A model generated the notes under the pieces. The model was not told where the DNA came from. It was given only the letters and a program-made list of their open reading frames with translations, and did no database searches. From Paraburkholderia panacisoli (lineage in GTDB: Bacteria > Pseudomonadota > Gammaproteobacteria > Burkholderiales > Burkholderiaceae), in contig NZ_VTUZ01000006.1 in NCBI RefSeq assembly GCF_008369935.1, positions 62,001 to 126,000 on the forward strand: a stretch of DNA of 64,000 bases, given 5' to 3'. Position 1 is the first letter of the stretch. The number at the start of each line of letters is the position of its first letter. The position numbers and the translations under genes are program-made. Shown piece by piece: positions 34,870 through 45,518 of the stretch.

Positions 34870-35967
34870 TCATACCCGCTGTACGCGATCGCCCATCGAC
34901 GACAAACGCGCCATCACGCGTCGGCTCATTTCCGGCAGCGCCGCGATTTCGTCCGCCGCGCCGAGCGCAATTGCTTCGCGCGGCATGCCGAACACGATGC
35001 AGCTCGCCTCGTCCTGCGCAAGGGTGTAGGCCCCTGCTTTTTTCATCTCCAGCAGTCCAGCGGCGCCGTCGCGTCCCATCCCCGTCAGGATCACGCCGAC
35101 CGCGTTCTTGCCCGCATGCTGCGCGGCCGAGCGGAACAGCACGTCGACCGACGGACGATGCCGGTTGACCGGCGGCTCGTCCGACAGATGCGCGATGTAG
35201 TTCGCGCCGCTGCGCGCCAGCAGCAGATGCGCGTGGCCGGGCGCGATATACGCGTGGCCAGGCAGCACACGTTCGCCGTGCTCTGCTTCTTTAACGGTAA
35301 TCCGGCACAAACCATTGAGGCGTTGCGCAAAAGATTTCGTAAACCCCGGCGGCATGTGCTGCGCGATCAGCACCGCGGGTGCATCCGGTGGCAGCGGCAC
35401 CAGCACTTCGCGGATCGCTTCGGTGCCGCCCGTCGACGCGCCGACGATGATCAGCTTCTCGGTACTGAGCAGCGGATTGTTGAACAGCGGCGCGGCGCCC
35501 ACCGGCGCATGCGCGGCCTGCGCCGCCGCATGCTGCGCCGGTGCGGCCTGGCGCACGCGCGCGCGGGCCGCCGCGCGAATCTTGTCGGCGAGCTTTTCCG
35601 AGTAGTCGAGCATGCCGTCGCGAATGCCGACCTTCGGCTTGGTGACGAAATCGACCGCGCCCAGCTCCAGCGCGCGCAGCGTGATTTCGTTGCCGCGCTC
35701 GGTCAGCGACGACACCATCACGACCGGCATCGGCCGCAGACGCATCAGCTTCTCGAGGAAGTCGAGGCCGTCCATGCGCGGCATTTCGACGTCGAGCGTC
35801 AGCACATCCGGGTTGTGCTGCTTGATGAGTTCGCGCGCGACCAGCGGATCGGGTGCGGTCGCCACGACGCTCATGTCCGGCTGGCCATTGATGATCTCGG
35901 TCATCAGGCTGCGGATCAGCGCCGAATCGTCGACGCACAGTACTTTGATCTTTTGCACAGCGCTCAC
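34870..35967 (-). CDS. cheB: Chemoreceptor methylesterase CheB
   Basis: 365 aa. The receiver domain (1-125) has Asp59 in [12 protein letters not shown]. The C-terminal methylesterase has catalytic Ser178 ([12 protein letters not shown]), His204 ([10 protein letters not shown]) and the Asp of LTGMGRDGA. It removes receptor methyl groups and deamidates Gln. The start overlaps the cheD stop (ATGA). Confidence 0.97.
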   Translation of the reverse strand: MSAVQKIKVLCVDDSALIRSLMTEIINGQPDMSVVATAPDPLVARELIKQHNPDVLTLDVEMPRMDGLDFLEKLMRLRPMPVVMVSSLTERGNEITLRALELGAVDFVTKPKVGIRDGMLDYSEKLADKIRAAARARVRQAAPAQHAAAQAAHAPVGAAPLFNNPLLSTEKLIIVGASTGGTEAIREVLVPLPPDAPAVLIAQHMPPGFTKSFAQRLNGLCRITVKEAEHGERVLPGHAYIAPGHAHLLLARSGANYIAHLSDEPPVNRHRPSVDVLFRSAAQHAGKNAVGVILTGMGRDGAAGLLEMKKAGAYTLAQDEASCIVFGMPREAIALGAADEIAALPEMSRRVMARLSSMGDRVQRV

Positions 35968-36677
35968 GCCTCCTCTGTGGTTCTGGCGTTGTTTGAATTA
36001 AGGGCGCGCGGGTTCGCGCCGAACAGTTCGATTCTCGGCCGCGCGGCGGCCGGCGCCGCGAACAGTTCGACGCGCTTGCGCGCCGCCGCGAGCCGCTCGG
36101 CGCGCGCCTCGGCGCTCTGCCGCACGAGCGCCTGCTCGCGCTCGGCCACGCCCGCTTCCTGTTGCAGGCGCAATTTCTTCACCATCACCTGGCCGGTGCG
36201 CGGCATGTAGGCGACCTTGCGCGGATGCGAGCCCTGCAAATCCTCGGCGACGATGCGGATCTTTTCGAGCGCCAGATAGCGGCGCACGAACTCCGAATTG
36301 CGGTCGCCGATGTTCATCGTCGTCATGCCGGCGAGCACCGCGCCGCCGCCGAATACCTTCGCTTCGAAGCGCTCGCGCCGGCCGCCGGCCTTGATCAGTT
36401 CGTTGATCAGCACTTCCATCGCGTACGCGCCGTAGCGCATCGAATCCGACGCGGCTTGCGCGACGTCCGCGCCGTCGTCGGGCAGCATGAAGTGATTCAT
36501 TCCACCGATACCCGCCGTGCGGTCCTGGATGCAAGCCGCAACGCACGAACCCAGCACGGTGACCAGCACCATGTCTTCGTGCGTGGTGTAGAACTCGTTG
36601 GGCAACAGCTTCACGCCGGGGCGCTGGAAGTGGTTGTCGTAATACAGGTTGGAAGCGATCGGCAGGGCGCTACTCAT
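35964..36677 (-). CDS. cheD: Chemoreceptor glutamine deamidase CheD
   Basis: 237 aa. The catalytic Cys45 is in [13 protein letters not shown] and His62 in GMNHFML, as in CheD. The C-terminal 60 residues are a charged Arg/Ala-rich extension not needed for the fold. Genes cheR, cheD and cheB overlap by 4 bases each, so they are translated together. Confidence 0.96.
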   Translation of the reverse strand: MSSALPIASNLYYDNHFQRPGVKLLPNEFYTTHEDMVLVTVLGSCVAACIQDRTAGIGGMNHFMLPDDGADVAQAASDSMRYGAYAMEVLINELIKAGGRRERFEAKVFGGGAVLAGMTTMNIGDRNSEFVRRYLALEKIRIVAEDLQGSHPRKVAYMPRTGQVMVKKLRLQQEAGVAEREQALVRQSAEARAERLAAARKRVELFAAPAAARPRIELFGANPRALNSNNARTTEEA

Positions 36678-37693
36678 GCTGCCACCCCGCTCGCCGTGTG
36701 ATGCGCCGCTGCGCTCGCCGTGCCGATTGCGCGCGACGGCGTGCGCGCGCCGGCCGCGTCACGCGTCAACTCGTAGACGGTCTGGCCGCGCAGCTTGAAT
36801 GCCTGCGTCACGTACGTGAAGTTTTCCGAGTGACCGGCGAACAGCAGGCCGCCCGCTTTCATCAGCGGCTCGAAGCGCGCGAGCACTTGCGCCTGCGTCG
36901 GCTTGTCGAAATAGATCATCACGTTGCGGCAGAAGATCGCGTCGAACTGCGAGCGCAACTGGTAATCGCGGTCGGTCAGGTTCAGTTGTTCGAAGCGCAC
37001 CAACGCGCGCACTTCGGGGCGCACCTTCACCATGCCCGCATGCGCGCCGGTGCCTTTCAGAAAGAAGCGCTTGAGCCGCTCGGGCGACAGGTGCTTCACC
37101 TGGTCGAACTGGTACACGCCGGCTTCGGCTTTCGCGAGCACCTGGGTGTCGATATCGGTGGCGAGCACCGAAGCCTGGCGCGCGCCGCTGTCGCCGAGCG
37201 CTTCGATCAGCGTCATCGCGATCGAATACGGCTCCTCGCCGGTCGATGCCGCCGAGCACCACACGGAAACCGGCTGTGCGCGACGTGGCACGAAGTCGGC
37301 GAGAATCGGAAAGTGGTGCGCTTCGCGGAAGAACGCGGTGAGGTTGGTAGTCAGCGCATTGGTGAACGCTTCCCACTCGGCCGGATCGTTTTCCGCTTCG
37401 AGCAGATCGAGATACTGCCGGAACGTGTCGAGGCCGCGCGCGCGCAAGCGGCGCGCGAGGCGGCTGTATGCCATGTCGCGTTTGTGGTCCGACAGCGAAA
37501 TGCCCGCGCTGCGATGAATCAGTTCGCGGATGCGTGCGAAATCCGCAGACGTGAATTCGAAATCCCGTGCCTGGTCAGAGGGCCTGCCCGGGTCCACCCG
37601 TTCAGGACGTGCCCGTTCAGGACTTGCCCGTTCAGGACTTGCCCGTTCGGGACTTGCCCGTTCGGGACGTTGCTGTGCGCGCGTTGTCATCAT
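36674..37693 (-). CDS. cheR: Chemoreceptor methyltransferase CheR
   Basis: 339 aa. The SAM-binding domain has [20 protein letters not shown] and [14 protein letters not shown]; the beta-subdomain that docks on the receptor pentapeptide lies between. An N-terminal Arg/Pro/Glu repeat (residues about 9-35, units of SPERA) comes before the usual helical domain starting near [20 protein letters not shown]. The receptor encoded next to it ends in DWETF, its docking site. Confidence 0.96.
   Translation of the reverse strand: MMTTRAQQRPERASPERASPERASPERARPERVDPGRPSDQARDFEFTSADFARIRELIHRSAGISLSDHKRDMAYSRLARRLRARGLDTFRQYLDLLEAENDPAEWEAFTNALTTNLTAFFREAHHFPILADFVPRRAQPVSVWCSAASTGEEPYSIAMTLIEALGDSGARQASVLATDIDTQVLAKAEAGVYQFDQVKHLSPERLKRFFLKGTGAHAGMVKVRPEVRALVRFEQLNLTDRDYQLRSQFDAIFCRNVMIYFDKPTQAQVLARFEPLMKAGGLLFAGHSENFTYVTQAFKLRGQTVYELTRDAAGARTPSRAIGTASAAAHHTASGVAA
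37596..37672. repeat. 15-bp tandem repeat in the start of cheR
   Basis: About five imperfect copies of the 15-bp unit GCCCGTTCAGGACTT (plus strand) encode the SPERA-like pentapeptide repeat at the CheR N-terminus. The unit is a multiple of three, so copy changes keep frame. Confidence 0.88.
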
Positions 37694-37897
37694 GTGAATG
37701 CCTGCCTGCGATACGAGCCATTCCGTTTGCCACCCGAAGCGGACTCCTGGGCAGTACCAATTGTGTTCGCGGGGTCGCGCCCTCCCGCAAGGTCTGCGAA
37801 CATCCAGTCGGCCCGCGACACGCCATACCGGCGTGCTTCGATGATTCGTCCATCAACGGACGAGATGCCGAATGACTGCATGTCTTTGTGCCACTTT

Positions 37898-39802
37898 CTA
37901 GAACGTTTCCCAATCCGCGTCAGCGCTCGCTGCGGCCGGGCTCGCAAGAGTCGGGCGTGCAGCGGGTTGGGTTGCGGCGCGAGGCGTCTTCGGTTTGAGC
38001 GCCGGTTCGACGCGCGCGCCTGCATCGTGGCTCGTTGAAGCCGGCGCGGAGTTCGCGGACGATGCCCCGCTGTTTCCGCTCACCGCGCTCGCCGCGTTTG
38101 CCGCATTTGCGTTGCTTGCCACCGGATGCGCCGCGCCATTCGCCGTCGACGCATGCGCCCCGGCTTTAGCCGACTGCCGGCCCGCGCCGCCATTCACACG
38201 CGCCGCCGCCTGCGGTCGCACCGCTGCCGAGCCGCCGCGCGTCTGAGCGCCTGCGACCTTCCAACCATCCACCACCGTCTGCAACTGACGCGTCTGATCC
38301 TCGAGCGACGCCGCCGCAGCCGCCGCCTGTTCGACCAGCGCGGCATTCTGCTGCGTGACTTCGTCCATCTGCACGACCGCGCGATTCACCTGTTCGATGC
38401 CGCCCGACTGCTCCTCGGACGCCGCGCTGATTTCGCCCATGATGTCGGTCACGCGGCGCACCGCCTGCACGATCTCGTCCATCGTCGCGCCGGCGCGGCC
38501 GACCAGCGTCGAACCGCTTTGCACCTTGTCGACGGAGTCGCCGATCAATTCCTTGATTTCCTTCGCGGCGCTCGCGCTGCGCTGCGCGAGGCTGCGCACT
38601 TCGCCGGCCACCACCGCGAAACCGCGGCCCTGTTCGCCGGCGCGCGCGGCTTCGACCGCCGCATTCAGCGCGAGAATATTGGTCTGAAACGCAATGCCTT
38701 CGATCACGCCGATGATGTCGACGACCTTGTTCGAACTGGTCGCGATGTCCTGCATTGTCGTGACGACCTGGCTCACCACATCGCCGCCGCGCGTGGCGAT
38801 GTCCGACGCGTTGACGGCGAGCTGGCTCGCCTGGCGCGCGTTCTCGGTGTTCTGCCGCACGGTGCCGGTCAGCTGCTCCATGCTCGACGCGGTTTCCTGC
38901 AGCGACGCGGCCTGCTGTTCGGTGCGTTGCGACAGATCGGTGTTGCCCATCGCGATTTCGCGCGCGCCTGTGTCGATCGACTCCGCGCTGCTGTGAACCG
39001 CCTTCACCATCGTCGCGAGGCTTTCCTGCATCCGCTTGATGCCGTCGAACAAATGGCCGATTTCATTGTGGCTGTACACCTCGATCTTCTCGGACAGATC
39101 GCCCGACGCGATCCGCTCGAAGCAGGCCGTCGCGTCTTTCAGCGGCTGCACGATCAGACCGCGCAGCGCGAAGCGGATGCCCACCACCAGCAGCAACGCG
39201 AGAACCGTCACCGCGACGATCAGCGTCATCATCAGCGACGCGTTCGCTTGTGCGTTCGCCTGCTGGTCCATCACGCTCTTCTGCAACGCCTTGACGACCG
39301 CGGCCGCCGCCGCGTCGTACGCGATGAACATCGGGCTGATCTTCGTATCGGCGACCGCATGATAGGCGGCCATGTCGTTCGCGTTCAGCGCCGCGAACTC
39401 CGGCTCGACGCCGTCGTGCATCACCGCCGTGCGTTTGGCGAGCACATCGTCGAGCAGCGCCTGATCGATGCCGGGCTTCGGCGCGTCGAGATAGGTCTGC
39501 CAGCTCTGGTTGCCCAGCGCCAGCAGTTCCTGCGCGCGGTCGATCGCTTTCTTCGCCTCGTCGGCGTTGCCCGCCGCCGACAGCGTGTTGAAGCGGTCCA
39601 CCGCGACCCGCGAACGCAGCAGATACGAGGCCGCGTCGTCGATTGCATGAATCGCCACCAGGTCGCCGCGCGCGATGCGGTCGAGCGACTGGCTCGCGCG
39701 ATTCAGCGCGGTTAGCCCAAGCGCGCCGACCACTACGGTCAGCGCAACCAGAAGGACCCCCACCATCGTCAACGACGTGCGGATCGACCACCTGCTCAGC
39801 AT
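37898..39802 (-). CDS. Methyl-accepting chemotaxis protein with CheR-docking tail
   Basis: 634 aa transmembrane chemoreceptor. Membrane helices are at about 11-33 and 189-213, framing a helical periplasmic domain of about 155 residues (four-helix-bundle type). HAMP follows, then a signalling domain with the hairpin tip [20 protein letters not shown] then [20 protein letters not shown]. An Ala/Pro-rich linker of about 90 residues ends in DWETF, the pentapeptide that recruits CheR/CheB. Ligand cannot be told from sequence. It lies between cheW and cheR. Confidence 0.95.
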   Translation of the reverse strand: MLSRWSIRTSLTMVGVLLVALTVVVGALGLTALNRASQSLDRIARGDLVAIHAIDDAASYLLRSRVAVDRFNTLSAAGNADEAKKAIDRAQELLALGNQSWQTYLDAPKPGIDQALLDDVLAKRTAVMHDGVEPEFAALNANDMAAYHAVADTKISPMFIAYDAAAAAVVKALQKSVMDQQANAQANASLMMTLIVAVTVLALLLVVGIRFALRGLIVQPLKDATACFERIASGDLSEKIEVYSHNEIGHLFDGIKRMQESLATMVKAVHSSAESIDTGAREIAMGNTDLSQRTEQQAASLQETASSMEQLTGTVRQNTENARQASQLAVNASDIATRGGDVVSQVVTTMQDIATSSNKVVDIIGVIEGIAFQTNILALNAAVEAARAGEQGRGFAVVAGEVRSLAQRSASAAKEIKELIGDSVDKVQSGSTLVGRAGATMDEIVQAVRRVTDIMGEISAASEEQSGGIEQVNRAVVQMDEVTQQNAALVEQAAAAAASLEDQTRQLQTVVDGWKVAGAQTRGGSAAVRPQAAARVNGGAGRQSAKAGAHASTANGAAHPVASNANAANAASAVSGNSGASSANSAPASTSHDAGARVEPALKPKTPRAATQPAARPTLASPAAASADADWETF

Positions 39803-39863
39803 CTTGACGCTCCCTTTCCTGTCTCTCGTTCGCGATTCACCGCTGTTTTCCCGCTGTTTCCTC

Positions 39864-40412
39864 TCAACCGCCGAGCGTTTCGATCAACGCCATTTCACGG
39901 CTGGTCATCAGCTTTTCGATGTCCATCAGAATCAGCATGCGGCCGTCGACGGTGCCCAGACCCGTCAGGTACTCGGTCGTCAGCGTCGCGCCGAATTCCG
40001 GCGCCGGCATGATCTGATCGGTGGCGAGCGTCAGCACGTCCGACACGCCGTCCACCACCATCCCGACCACGCGATGCGCGACGTTCAGGATGATCACGAC
40101 CGTCTGATGGTCGTACTCGACGCGGCCCAGATGGAACTTGATGCGCATGTCGACGATCGGCACGATGATGCCGCGCAGATTGATCACGCCCTTGATGAAC
40201 TCGGGCGCATTGGCGATACGCGTCACGTTGTCGTAGCCGCGGATTTCCTGCACTTTGAGAATGTCGATGCCGTACTCTTCGGCGCCGAGTGTGAAGACGA
40301 GGAATTCCTGACCGCCGGCGTCCGCCTGCTGCGCGTCGCGGCGGCTGCTCGTACCGTTCGCGTTCGCGCTGCTCGAATTGATGGATTGGACTTCTGCCAC
40401 GTTAGCCCCCAA
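39864..40412 (-). CDS. cheW: Chemotaxis coupling protein CheW
   Basis: 182 aa. The CheW domain fills about 35-175, with [20 protein letters not shown], then [20 protein letters not shown] and [20 protein letters not shown]. CheW links receptors to CheA. The N-terminal 30 residues are a Ser/Asn-rich tail. It lies between cheA and the receptor gene. Confidence 0.97.
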   Translation of the reverse strand: MGANVAEVQSINSSSANANGTSSRRDAQQADAGGQEFLVFTLGAEEYGIDILKVQEIRGYDNVTRIANAPEFIKGVINLRGIIVPIVDMRIKFHLGRVEYDHQTVVIILNVAHRVVGMVVDGVSDVLTLATDQIMPAPEFGATLTTEYLTGLGTVDGRMLILMDIEKLMTSREMALIETLGG

Positions 40413-40478
40413 ACGGTTGGGATGAAATGAGTTGAATGAGTGTTGCGAATGCTGTGCGTCGTGCGAGCGTGACGGTGA

Positions 40479-42797
40479 TCATGCGAGGCTCATCGCGCTG
40501 TGCGCGTTCCGCGTTTCGCGGTTCAGCGCCGCCACGTCCACGATCAGCGCGACACTGCCGTCGCCGAGAATGGTGGCGGCGGAAATGCCGTGCACCTTGC
40601 GGTAGTTCGTTTCCAGATTCTTCACGACCACCTGCTGCTGCCCCACCAGTTCGTCGATCAGCATCGCAAAGCGGCGCCCTTCGGTCTGCATGATGGTGAC
40701 GATGCCTTGCGTCGGTTCCTGCTTCGCGTCCTCAACGTTGAACACTTCGTGCAACGCGACGAGCGGCAAATATTCGCCGCGCACGCGCACCACGCGCTCG
40801 CCGTTGGCCACCGTGTAGATGTCGTCGGCTTGCGGCTGCAGCGACTCCATCACGAAGTTCAGCGGCAGAATGAAGATCTCGTTGCCGACCTTCACCGACA
40901 TGCCGTCGAGAATCGCCAGCGTGAGCGGCAGAACGATGCGCGTGGTGCTGCCCTTGCCGGCATGCGAGGTGATTTCGACGTGACCGCCCATCGACTGGAT
41001 GTTGCGCTTCACCACGTCCATGCCGACGCCGCGGCCCGACACGTCGGTGACCTGTTCCGCCGTCGAGAAGCCCGGCAGGAAAATCAGGTTCCAGACTTCT
41101 TCGTCGGACATCGTTTCGCTGACCTGCATGCCTTGCTTGGCCGCCTTCGCGAGAATCTTGTCGCGGCGCAGGCCCGCGCCGTCGTCGCTGACTTCGATCA
41201 CGATGTTGCCGCCGTGATGTGCCGCCGACAGCACCAGCTGGCCGGTCGAATCCTTGCCCGCCGCGCGCCGCGCTTCCACGGTTTCGATGCCGTGGTCGAG
41301 ACTGTTGCGCACGAGGTGAGTCAACGGATCGATGATCCGTTCGATGAGGCTCTTGTCGAGTTCGGTCGCCTGACCGAAGGTGACGAGTTCCACTTCCTTG
41401 CCGAGTTTCGCCGCCAGATCGCGCACCAGACGCGGGAAGCGGCTGAACACGTAATCCATCGGCATCATGCGGATCGACATCACGGCTTCCTGCAGATCGC
41501 GCGCATTGCGTTCGAGCTGCGCCATGCCGTTGAAGAGCCGGTCATGCAGCGCCGGGTCGAAGGTGCTGGTGGTTTCCGCGAGCATCGCTTGCGTGATCAC
41601 CAGTTCGCCGACCAGGTTGATTAGCTGATCGACCTTTTCGACACCGACGCGAATCGAGCTGCCTTCCGCGCCTGCTGCGGCAGCAGCCGGACGGCCGGCC
41701 TTGCGGTCGTGTTCGGCGGTCGCGCCGGATGCCGCAGGCGCCGTGTTCGCCGCCCCTGCCGACGCCTGGCTGTGCGCCGCCGCCTGCTGGACCGAAGCGG
41801 GCGCCGGCGCTGCCGGCGCGCTGGCCGGTGCGTCGAACAGTCCGTGCGGGGCCGTGCTGGAAGGTGCGGCGATGCCGGCTGCCGGCGCCGGAGATGCCGC
41901 GTGCTCCGCATGAGCCGCACGTGTTGCTTGCGCCGGGGACGAGGCGGCAGCGTCAGGCGTTCCAGGTTCGCCTTGCTGCGTGTCGTCCGCCGGTGCTTTG
42001 CCGCGGCCGATCGAGATCTGACTTTCGTCGATCACGAAACAGCACACGGCGATGATGTCGTCGGAGGTCACATCGGTCGCGAGCCACAGCATCAGATCGC
42101 CGCCGCTCTTGACCTGCCCGACAATGTTGCCCAGGTTGCCGAGCTCTTCGGCCAGCAGTTCCTGGTCCTTCTCACCAACGCCCCGTAGCGTAATTTTCAG
42201 ATGAGGGCCGGCGTTCTCGGCGATGCCGTCGACCGCGCCTGCCCCCACGGCTTGCCCGGTCTGTGCCGGTTCGCCGTCAGTCCATTCACCCGCTGCTGCC
42301 TGCACCGCCTGTTCGACGACGTGCTCGGGCGGGGTACCGCGTTGTGCTGCCACTGCTACTGCCTGTGCTGCAACCGGCGCCGCCGCCTGGGGCGCGCCGC
42401 CGAAAAGACTCTCCGCATTCAACTGTTCGAGCTTCGCGCAAATCGCACGCGCCACCGCCGCGTCCGGCTCGGCGCTCGCCCGATAGTCGGCGAGCTGGCC
42501 GGACAGCACGTCCTTGGTTTCGAGGAACGTGTCGATCATGTCCTTGCGCAGCACGAGTTCGTTATTGCGCGCGCGGTCGAGCAGCGATTCGAGAATGTGG
42601 GTCGTCTCCGTCAGCGCGGTAAAGCCGAAGGTCGCCGCACCGCCCTTGATCGAATGCGCCGCGCGGAAAATCGCCGCGAGGTCTTCCGGGTCCGGTTGAG
42701 CGATATTCAGATTGAGCAGCAACTGCTCCATCTGTGCGAGCAGTTCGTCCGCTTCGTCGAAAAACGTCTGATAGAACTGAGTGATGTCGAGTGTCAT
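40479..42797 (-). CDS. cheA: Chemotaxis histidine kinase CheA
   Basis: 772 aa. Domains in order: HPt (1-105; His48 in AAHSIKGGAATFGF), P2 CheY-binding region (about 200-265), a long Ala/Pro linker, dimerisation helix, HATPase (N-box NPLTHLVRNSLDHGIE written in parts: LVRNSLDHG; G-box VSGRGVGMDVVKRNIQSMGG), and C-terminal CheW-like domain. It phosphorylates CheY and CheB. It follows cheY1 and precedes cheW. Confidence 0.97.
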   Translation of the reverse strand: MTLDITQFYQTFFDEADELLAQMEQLLLNLNIAQPDPEDLAAIFRAAHSIKGGAATFGFTALTETTHILESLLDRARNNELVLRKDMIDTFLETKDVLSGQLADYRASAEPDAAVARAICAKLEQLNAESLFGGAPQAAAPVAAQAVAVAAQRGTPPEHVVEQAVQAAAGEWTDGEPAQTGQAVGAGAVDGIAENAGPHLKITLRGVGEKDQELLAEELGNLGNIVGQVKSGGDLMLWLATDVTSDDIIAVCCFVIDESQISIGRGKAPADDTQQGEPGTPDAAASSPAQATRAAHAEHAASPAPAAGIAAPSSTAPHGLFDAPASAPAAPAPASVQQAAAHSQASAGAANTAPAASGATAEHDRKAGRPAAAAAGAEGSSIRVGVEKVDQLINLVGELVITQAMLAETTSTFDPALHDRLFNGMAQLERNARDLQEAVMSIRMMPMDYVFSRFPRLVRDLAAKLGKEVELVTFGQATELDKSLIERIIDPLTHLVRNSLDHGIETVEARRAAGKDSTGQLVLSAAHHGGNIVIEVSDDGAGLRRDKILAKAAKQGMQVSETMSDEEVWNLIFLPGFSTAEQVTDVSGRGVGMDVVKRNIQSMGGHVEITSHAGKGSTTRIVLPLTLAILDGMSVKVGNEIFILPLNFVMESLQPQADDIYTVANGERVVRVRGEYLPLVALHEVFNVEDAKQEPTQGIVTIMQTEGRRFAMLIDELVGQQQVVVKNLETNYRKVHGISAATILGDGSVALIVDVAALNRETRNAHSAMSLA

Positions 42798-42885
42798 GCC
42801 TGGGTCACCGCGAGAGTTCCTGTCTAGGCGTGGGCTAGCGTGCCGCCGCGTCGAGAGCTTTCTATAACGTGTCTATGAGTGGCGC

Positions 42886-43263
42886 TTACGCGGGATCGGG
42901 TTCGGCCAGTGCCGCCACCAGTTCGGTCAGCATGTCGGGGTCGAGCGGCTTTTCGATCCAGCCGGTCGCGCCCGCCGCCCGCGCCGCCGCCTTGAACGGC
43001 TCGCCCGATTCCGTCGTGAGGACGAGGATGGGCGTGGCCTGATAAGCCGGGTTGCCGCGCAGCGCGGTGATCAGATCGAGGCCGGTTTTGCCCGGCATGT
43101 ACTGGTCGGTCAGCACGAGGTCGAACGACATCGCGAGCGCGTTTTCGAGCCCTTCGTTGCCGTCCGCCGCGAGCGTCACCTCATAGCCGGCCGCCGTCAG
43201 CGTCGCGGCAAGCATTTGCCGCATCGATGCCGAATCGTCGATTGCCAGGATGTGCCTGATCAT
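42886..43263 (-). CDS. CheY-like response regulator (CheY1)
   Basis: 125 aa single receiver domain. Asp9/Asp10, phospho-acceptor Asp53 (LTDQYMPG) and Lys105 (IEKPLDPD) are present. It lacks the motor-CheY context and differs from CheY2 (34413-34808) around the acceptor. It sits between motB and cheA, where many Burkholderiales carry a second CheY. It may be a phosphate sink or an alternative output; that is inference. Confidence 0.9.
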   Translation of the reverse strand: MIRHILAIDDSASMRQMLAATLTAAGYEVTLAADGNEGLENALAMSFDLVLTDQYMPGKTGLDLITALRGNPAYQATPILVLTTESGEPFKAAARAAGATGWIEKPLDPDMLTELVAALAEPDPA

Positions 43264-43347
43264 GAAAACCTCGCTGCGCTTCGCGCTCGAAATCGCCGGC
43301 CGTCTGCGCCAGTGGGGCGCATGATCGGGCTAGGCGATCGCTGTCTG

Positions 43348-44355
43348 TTACTGGGCCGCCGGCGCTGCCGTCGGCACCTTCGGTGCAACCGTCACCGGTT
43401 GCGCAAGTTTTTGCAGCAGCGGTTTGGAGCCGGCTGCGTCGTCCGACAAGGTGGTCGTGGTGGAGTCGTCGTGATTCAACGCCTCCTCCGACTTCCTGTT
43501 CAGCACGATGATGCTGATGCGGCGGTTCTCCGGGTCCATCGGGTCCGCCTTGTTCAGGTTCTGCGTCGACGCGAGGCCGAGCACGCGCATCACCTTCGCC
43601 TCATCCATGCCGCCGGCGATCAGCTCGCGGCGCGACGCATTGGCGCGGTCCGCGGACAGTTCCCAGTTGCTGTAGCCCTTCTCGCCGCCCGCGTATTGCG
43701 CGGCGTCGGTGTGCCCCTGCACGATGATGCGGTTCGGCACGTCGTTCAGCGTGTGGCCGATTTCGCGCAGGATGTCGCGCATGTACGGCTCCACCTGGTC
43801 TTTCGCGGTCGCGAACATCGGCCGCTTCTGCGAGTCGACGATCTCGATGCGCAAGCCGGTCAGCGTCGAATCGATGCGGATCTGCTGCTTGAACTGGCGC
43901 AGCACCGGGTTCGCTTCGATCGCGGCCATCAGCTTGACCTGCAGGTCGTGCAGGCGAACCTGTTCGCGACGCTCCAACTCGCCCTGCAACTGCTTCATCG
44001 AGTCTTCGTTGTTGTGCGAGACGGAGCGCTCGGAGCGGCTGCTCGAACCGTCGGTGGAGCGCGTCACGCCTTGCGCGTCGGTCGAGATATCGCGCCCGCC
44101 GCCCTTCAAAATGCTCGAGTCTTCGGCGCTGCGGTCGCCGCCCCACAGCGTGATCTTCAACGGCTGGTTGAAGTAATCGGCGATGCCCCTCAACTGCACG
44201 GTGGACGCCGAACTCAGCAGCCACATCAGCAGGAAGAACGCCATCATCGCGGTCATGAAGTCCGCGTAAGCGAGCTTCCACGCGCCGCCGTGGTGGCCGG
44301 ACTTCTTCGGCGCGGAGCGCTTGACGACGATCGCGCGGTCTTTGTCCTTGCTCAT
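43348..44355 (-). CDS. motB: Stator protein MotB
   Basis: 335 aa from ATG 44355; the longer frame overlaps motA. The membrane helix AYADFMTAMMAFFLLMWLLS (30-49) carries the proton-binding Asp32. The C-terminal OmpA-like domain has IIVQGHTDAAQYAG and ELSADRANASRRELIAGG, binding peptidoglycan. It follows motA by 25 bases. Confidence 0.97.
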   Translation of the reverse strand: MSKDKDRAIVVKRSAPKKSGHHGGAWKLAYADFMTAMMAFFLLMWLLSSASTVQLRGIADYFNQPLKITLWGGDRSAEDSSILKGGGRDISTDAQGVTRSTDGSSSRSERSVSHNNEDSMKQLQGELERREQVRLHDLQVKLMAAIEANPVLRQFKQQIRIDSTLTGLRIEIVDSQKRPMFATAKDQVEPYMRDILREIGHTLNDVPNRIIVQGHTDAAQYAGGEKGYSNWELSADRANASRRELIAGGMDEAKVMRVLGLASTQNLNKADPMDPENRRISIIVLNRKSEEALNHDDSTTTTLSDDAAGSKPLLQKLAQPVTVAPKVPTAAPAAQ

Positions 44356-44380
44356 CGATTCGGTTCCGGGCGCGCTCTGA

Positions 44381-45241
44381 TTACTTTGCCTTGACGCGGC
44401 GCACGTGCTCTTCCAGCTCGGCGAACGACGGGCGTTCGGTCGAGAAGAGCACCTTGCGGCCGAACTCGACGGCAATCGCGGGCGCGTAGCCGTTCAAGCT
44501 CGCCAGAATCGTCACCTTGATGCACTGGAACATCTTGGTCGACTCGGTCACGCGCTGTTCGGCGACGCTCGCGAGCGGGCTGATCAGCCCGTACGAAAGC
44601 AGAATGCCGAGGAAGGTGCCGACCAGCGCCTGCGCGATCATCTCGCCGAGCACCGCTGGCGGCTTGTCGGCCGAGGCCATGGTGTGCACCACGCCCATCA
44701 CCGCCGCCACGATGCCGAACGCCGGCATCGCGTCGCCGACCTTGGTCAGCGCATGCGCGGGCGCTTCGCCTTCGTGGTGATGCGTCTCGATCTCCTCGTC
44801 CATGAGGCTTTCGATCTCGAACGCGTTCATGTTGCCGCCGACCATCAGACGCAGGTAGTCGGTCAGGAACTCGATGATGTGATGGTCGGCGAGAATCTTC
44901 GGATACTGGGTGAAGATCGGGCTCTTCGACGGATCGTCGATATCGGCTTCCAGCGTCAGCGTGCCTTCCTTGCGCGCCTTGGCCAGCAGGACGTAGAGGA
45001 GCGCCATCAGCTCCATGTAGACGTCCTTGTTGTACTTCGCGCCCTTGAACAGGGTCGGAATGACGCGCAGCGTCGCCTTGATGGTCTTCATTCCGTTACC
45101 GAGAATGAACGCGCCGAGGCCGGCGCCGACGATCATCAGCACTTCAACGGGCTGCAGCAGCGCGCCGAGATGGCCGCCTTCCAGCGCGTAACCGCCGAAA
45201 ACGGACAAAAGCGTCACGAGTGTTCCCACGAAAATCAGCAC
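44381..45241 (-). CDS. motA: Stator protein MotA
   Basis: 286 aa from GTG 45241, with GAGG eight bases upstream. Four membrane segments; the start reads MLIFVGTLVTLLSVFGGYAL. The conserved cytoplasmic loop and the Pro-containing segment GDAMPAFGIVAAVMGVVHTM are present. MotA and MotB form the proton-driven stator. A sigma-28-like promoter lies 46 bases upstream, so motA starts its own transcription unit after flhC. Confidence 0.96.
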   Translation of the reverse strand: MLIFVGTLVTLLSVFGGYALEGGHLGALLQPVEVLMIVGAGLGAFILGNGMKTIKATLRVIPTLFKGAKYNKDVYMELMALLYVLLAKARKEGTLTLEADIDDPSKSPIFTQYPKILADHHIIEFLTDYLRLMVGGNMNAFEIESLMDEEIETHHHEGEAPAHALTKVGDAMPAFGIVAAVMGVVHTMASADKPPAVLGEMIAQALVGTFLGILLSYGLISPLASVAEQRVTESTKMFQCIKVTILASLNGYAPAIAVEFGRKVLFSTERPSFAELEEHVRRVKAK

Positions 45242-45286
45242 TGCCGAGCCCTCACAAAGAAGCGACGGTAACCGTCGTTAATCTGG

Positions 45287-45313
45287 TTTACGGCAACGGA
45301 GCAGAAAACTTTG
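45287..45313 (-). promoter_or_regulatory. Sigma-28 (FliA)-like promoter for motA and the che genes
   Basis: Minus strand CAAAGTTT (45306-45313), 11 bases, GCCGTAAA (45287-45294): 7 of 8 and 6 of 8 against the FliA consensus, ending 46 bases before the motA GTG. It separates late motility genes from the upstream flhDC. Confidence 0.72.
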
Positions 45314-45518
45314 GTGGAAAAGCGGGTCGGTGGTCTGGTGTAAACCAGAGGCGCGCAGCGGCGCAACGAGGACGGACGGGGCTCACCCGGCGAGAGCAGT
45401 CGGGAGGATAGCTGCGGCGCTGGAGCCGGATGGCCGGGAAGCCTGCCTGGCGGCCCGCGCCGCCCGCCGGACGGAAAAGCCAGCGGCCCGCGCTGCGAGC
45501 CGCCCGCTGCGGCGGCGT

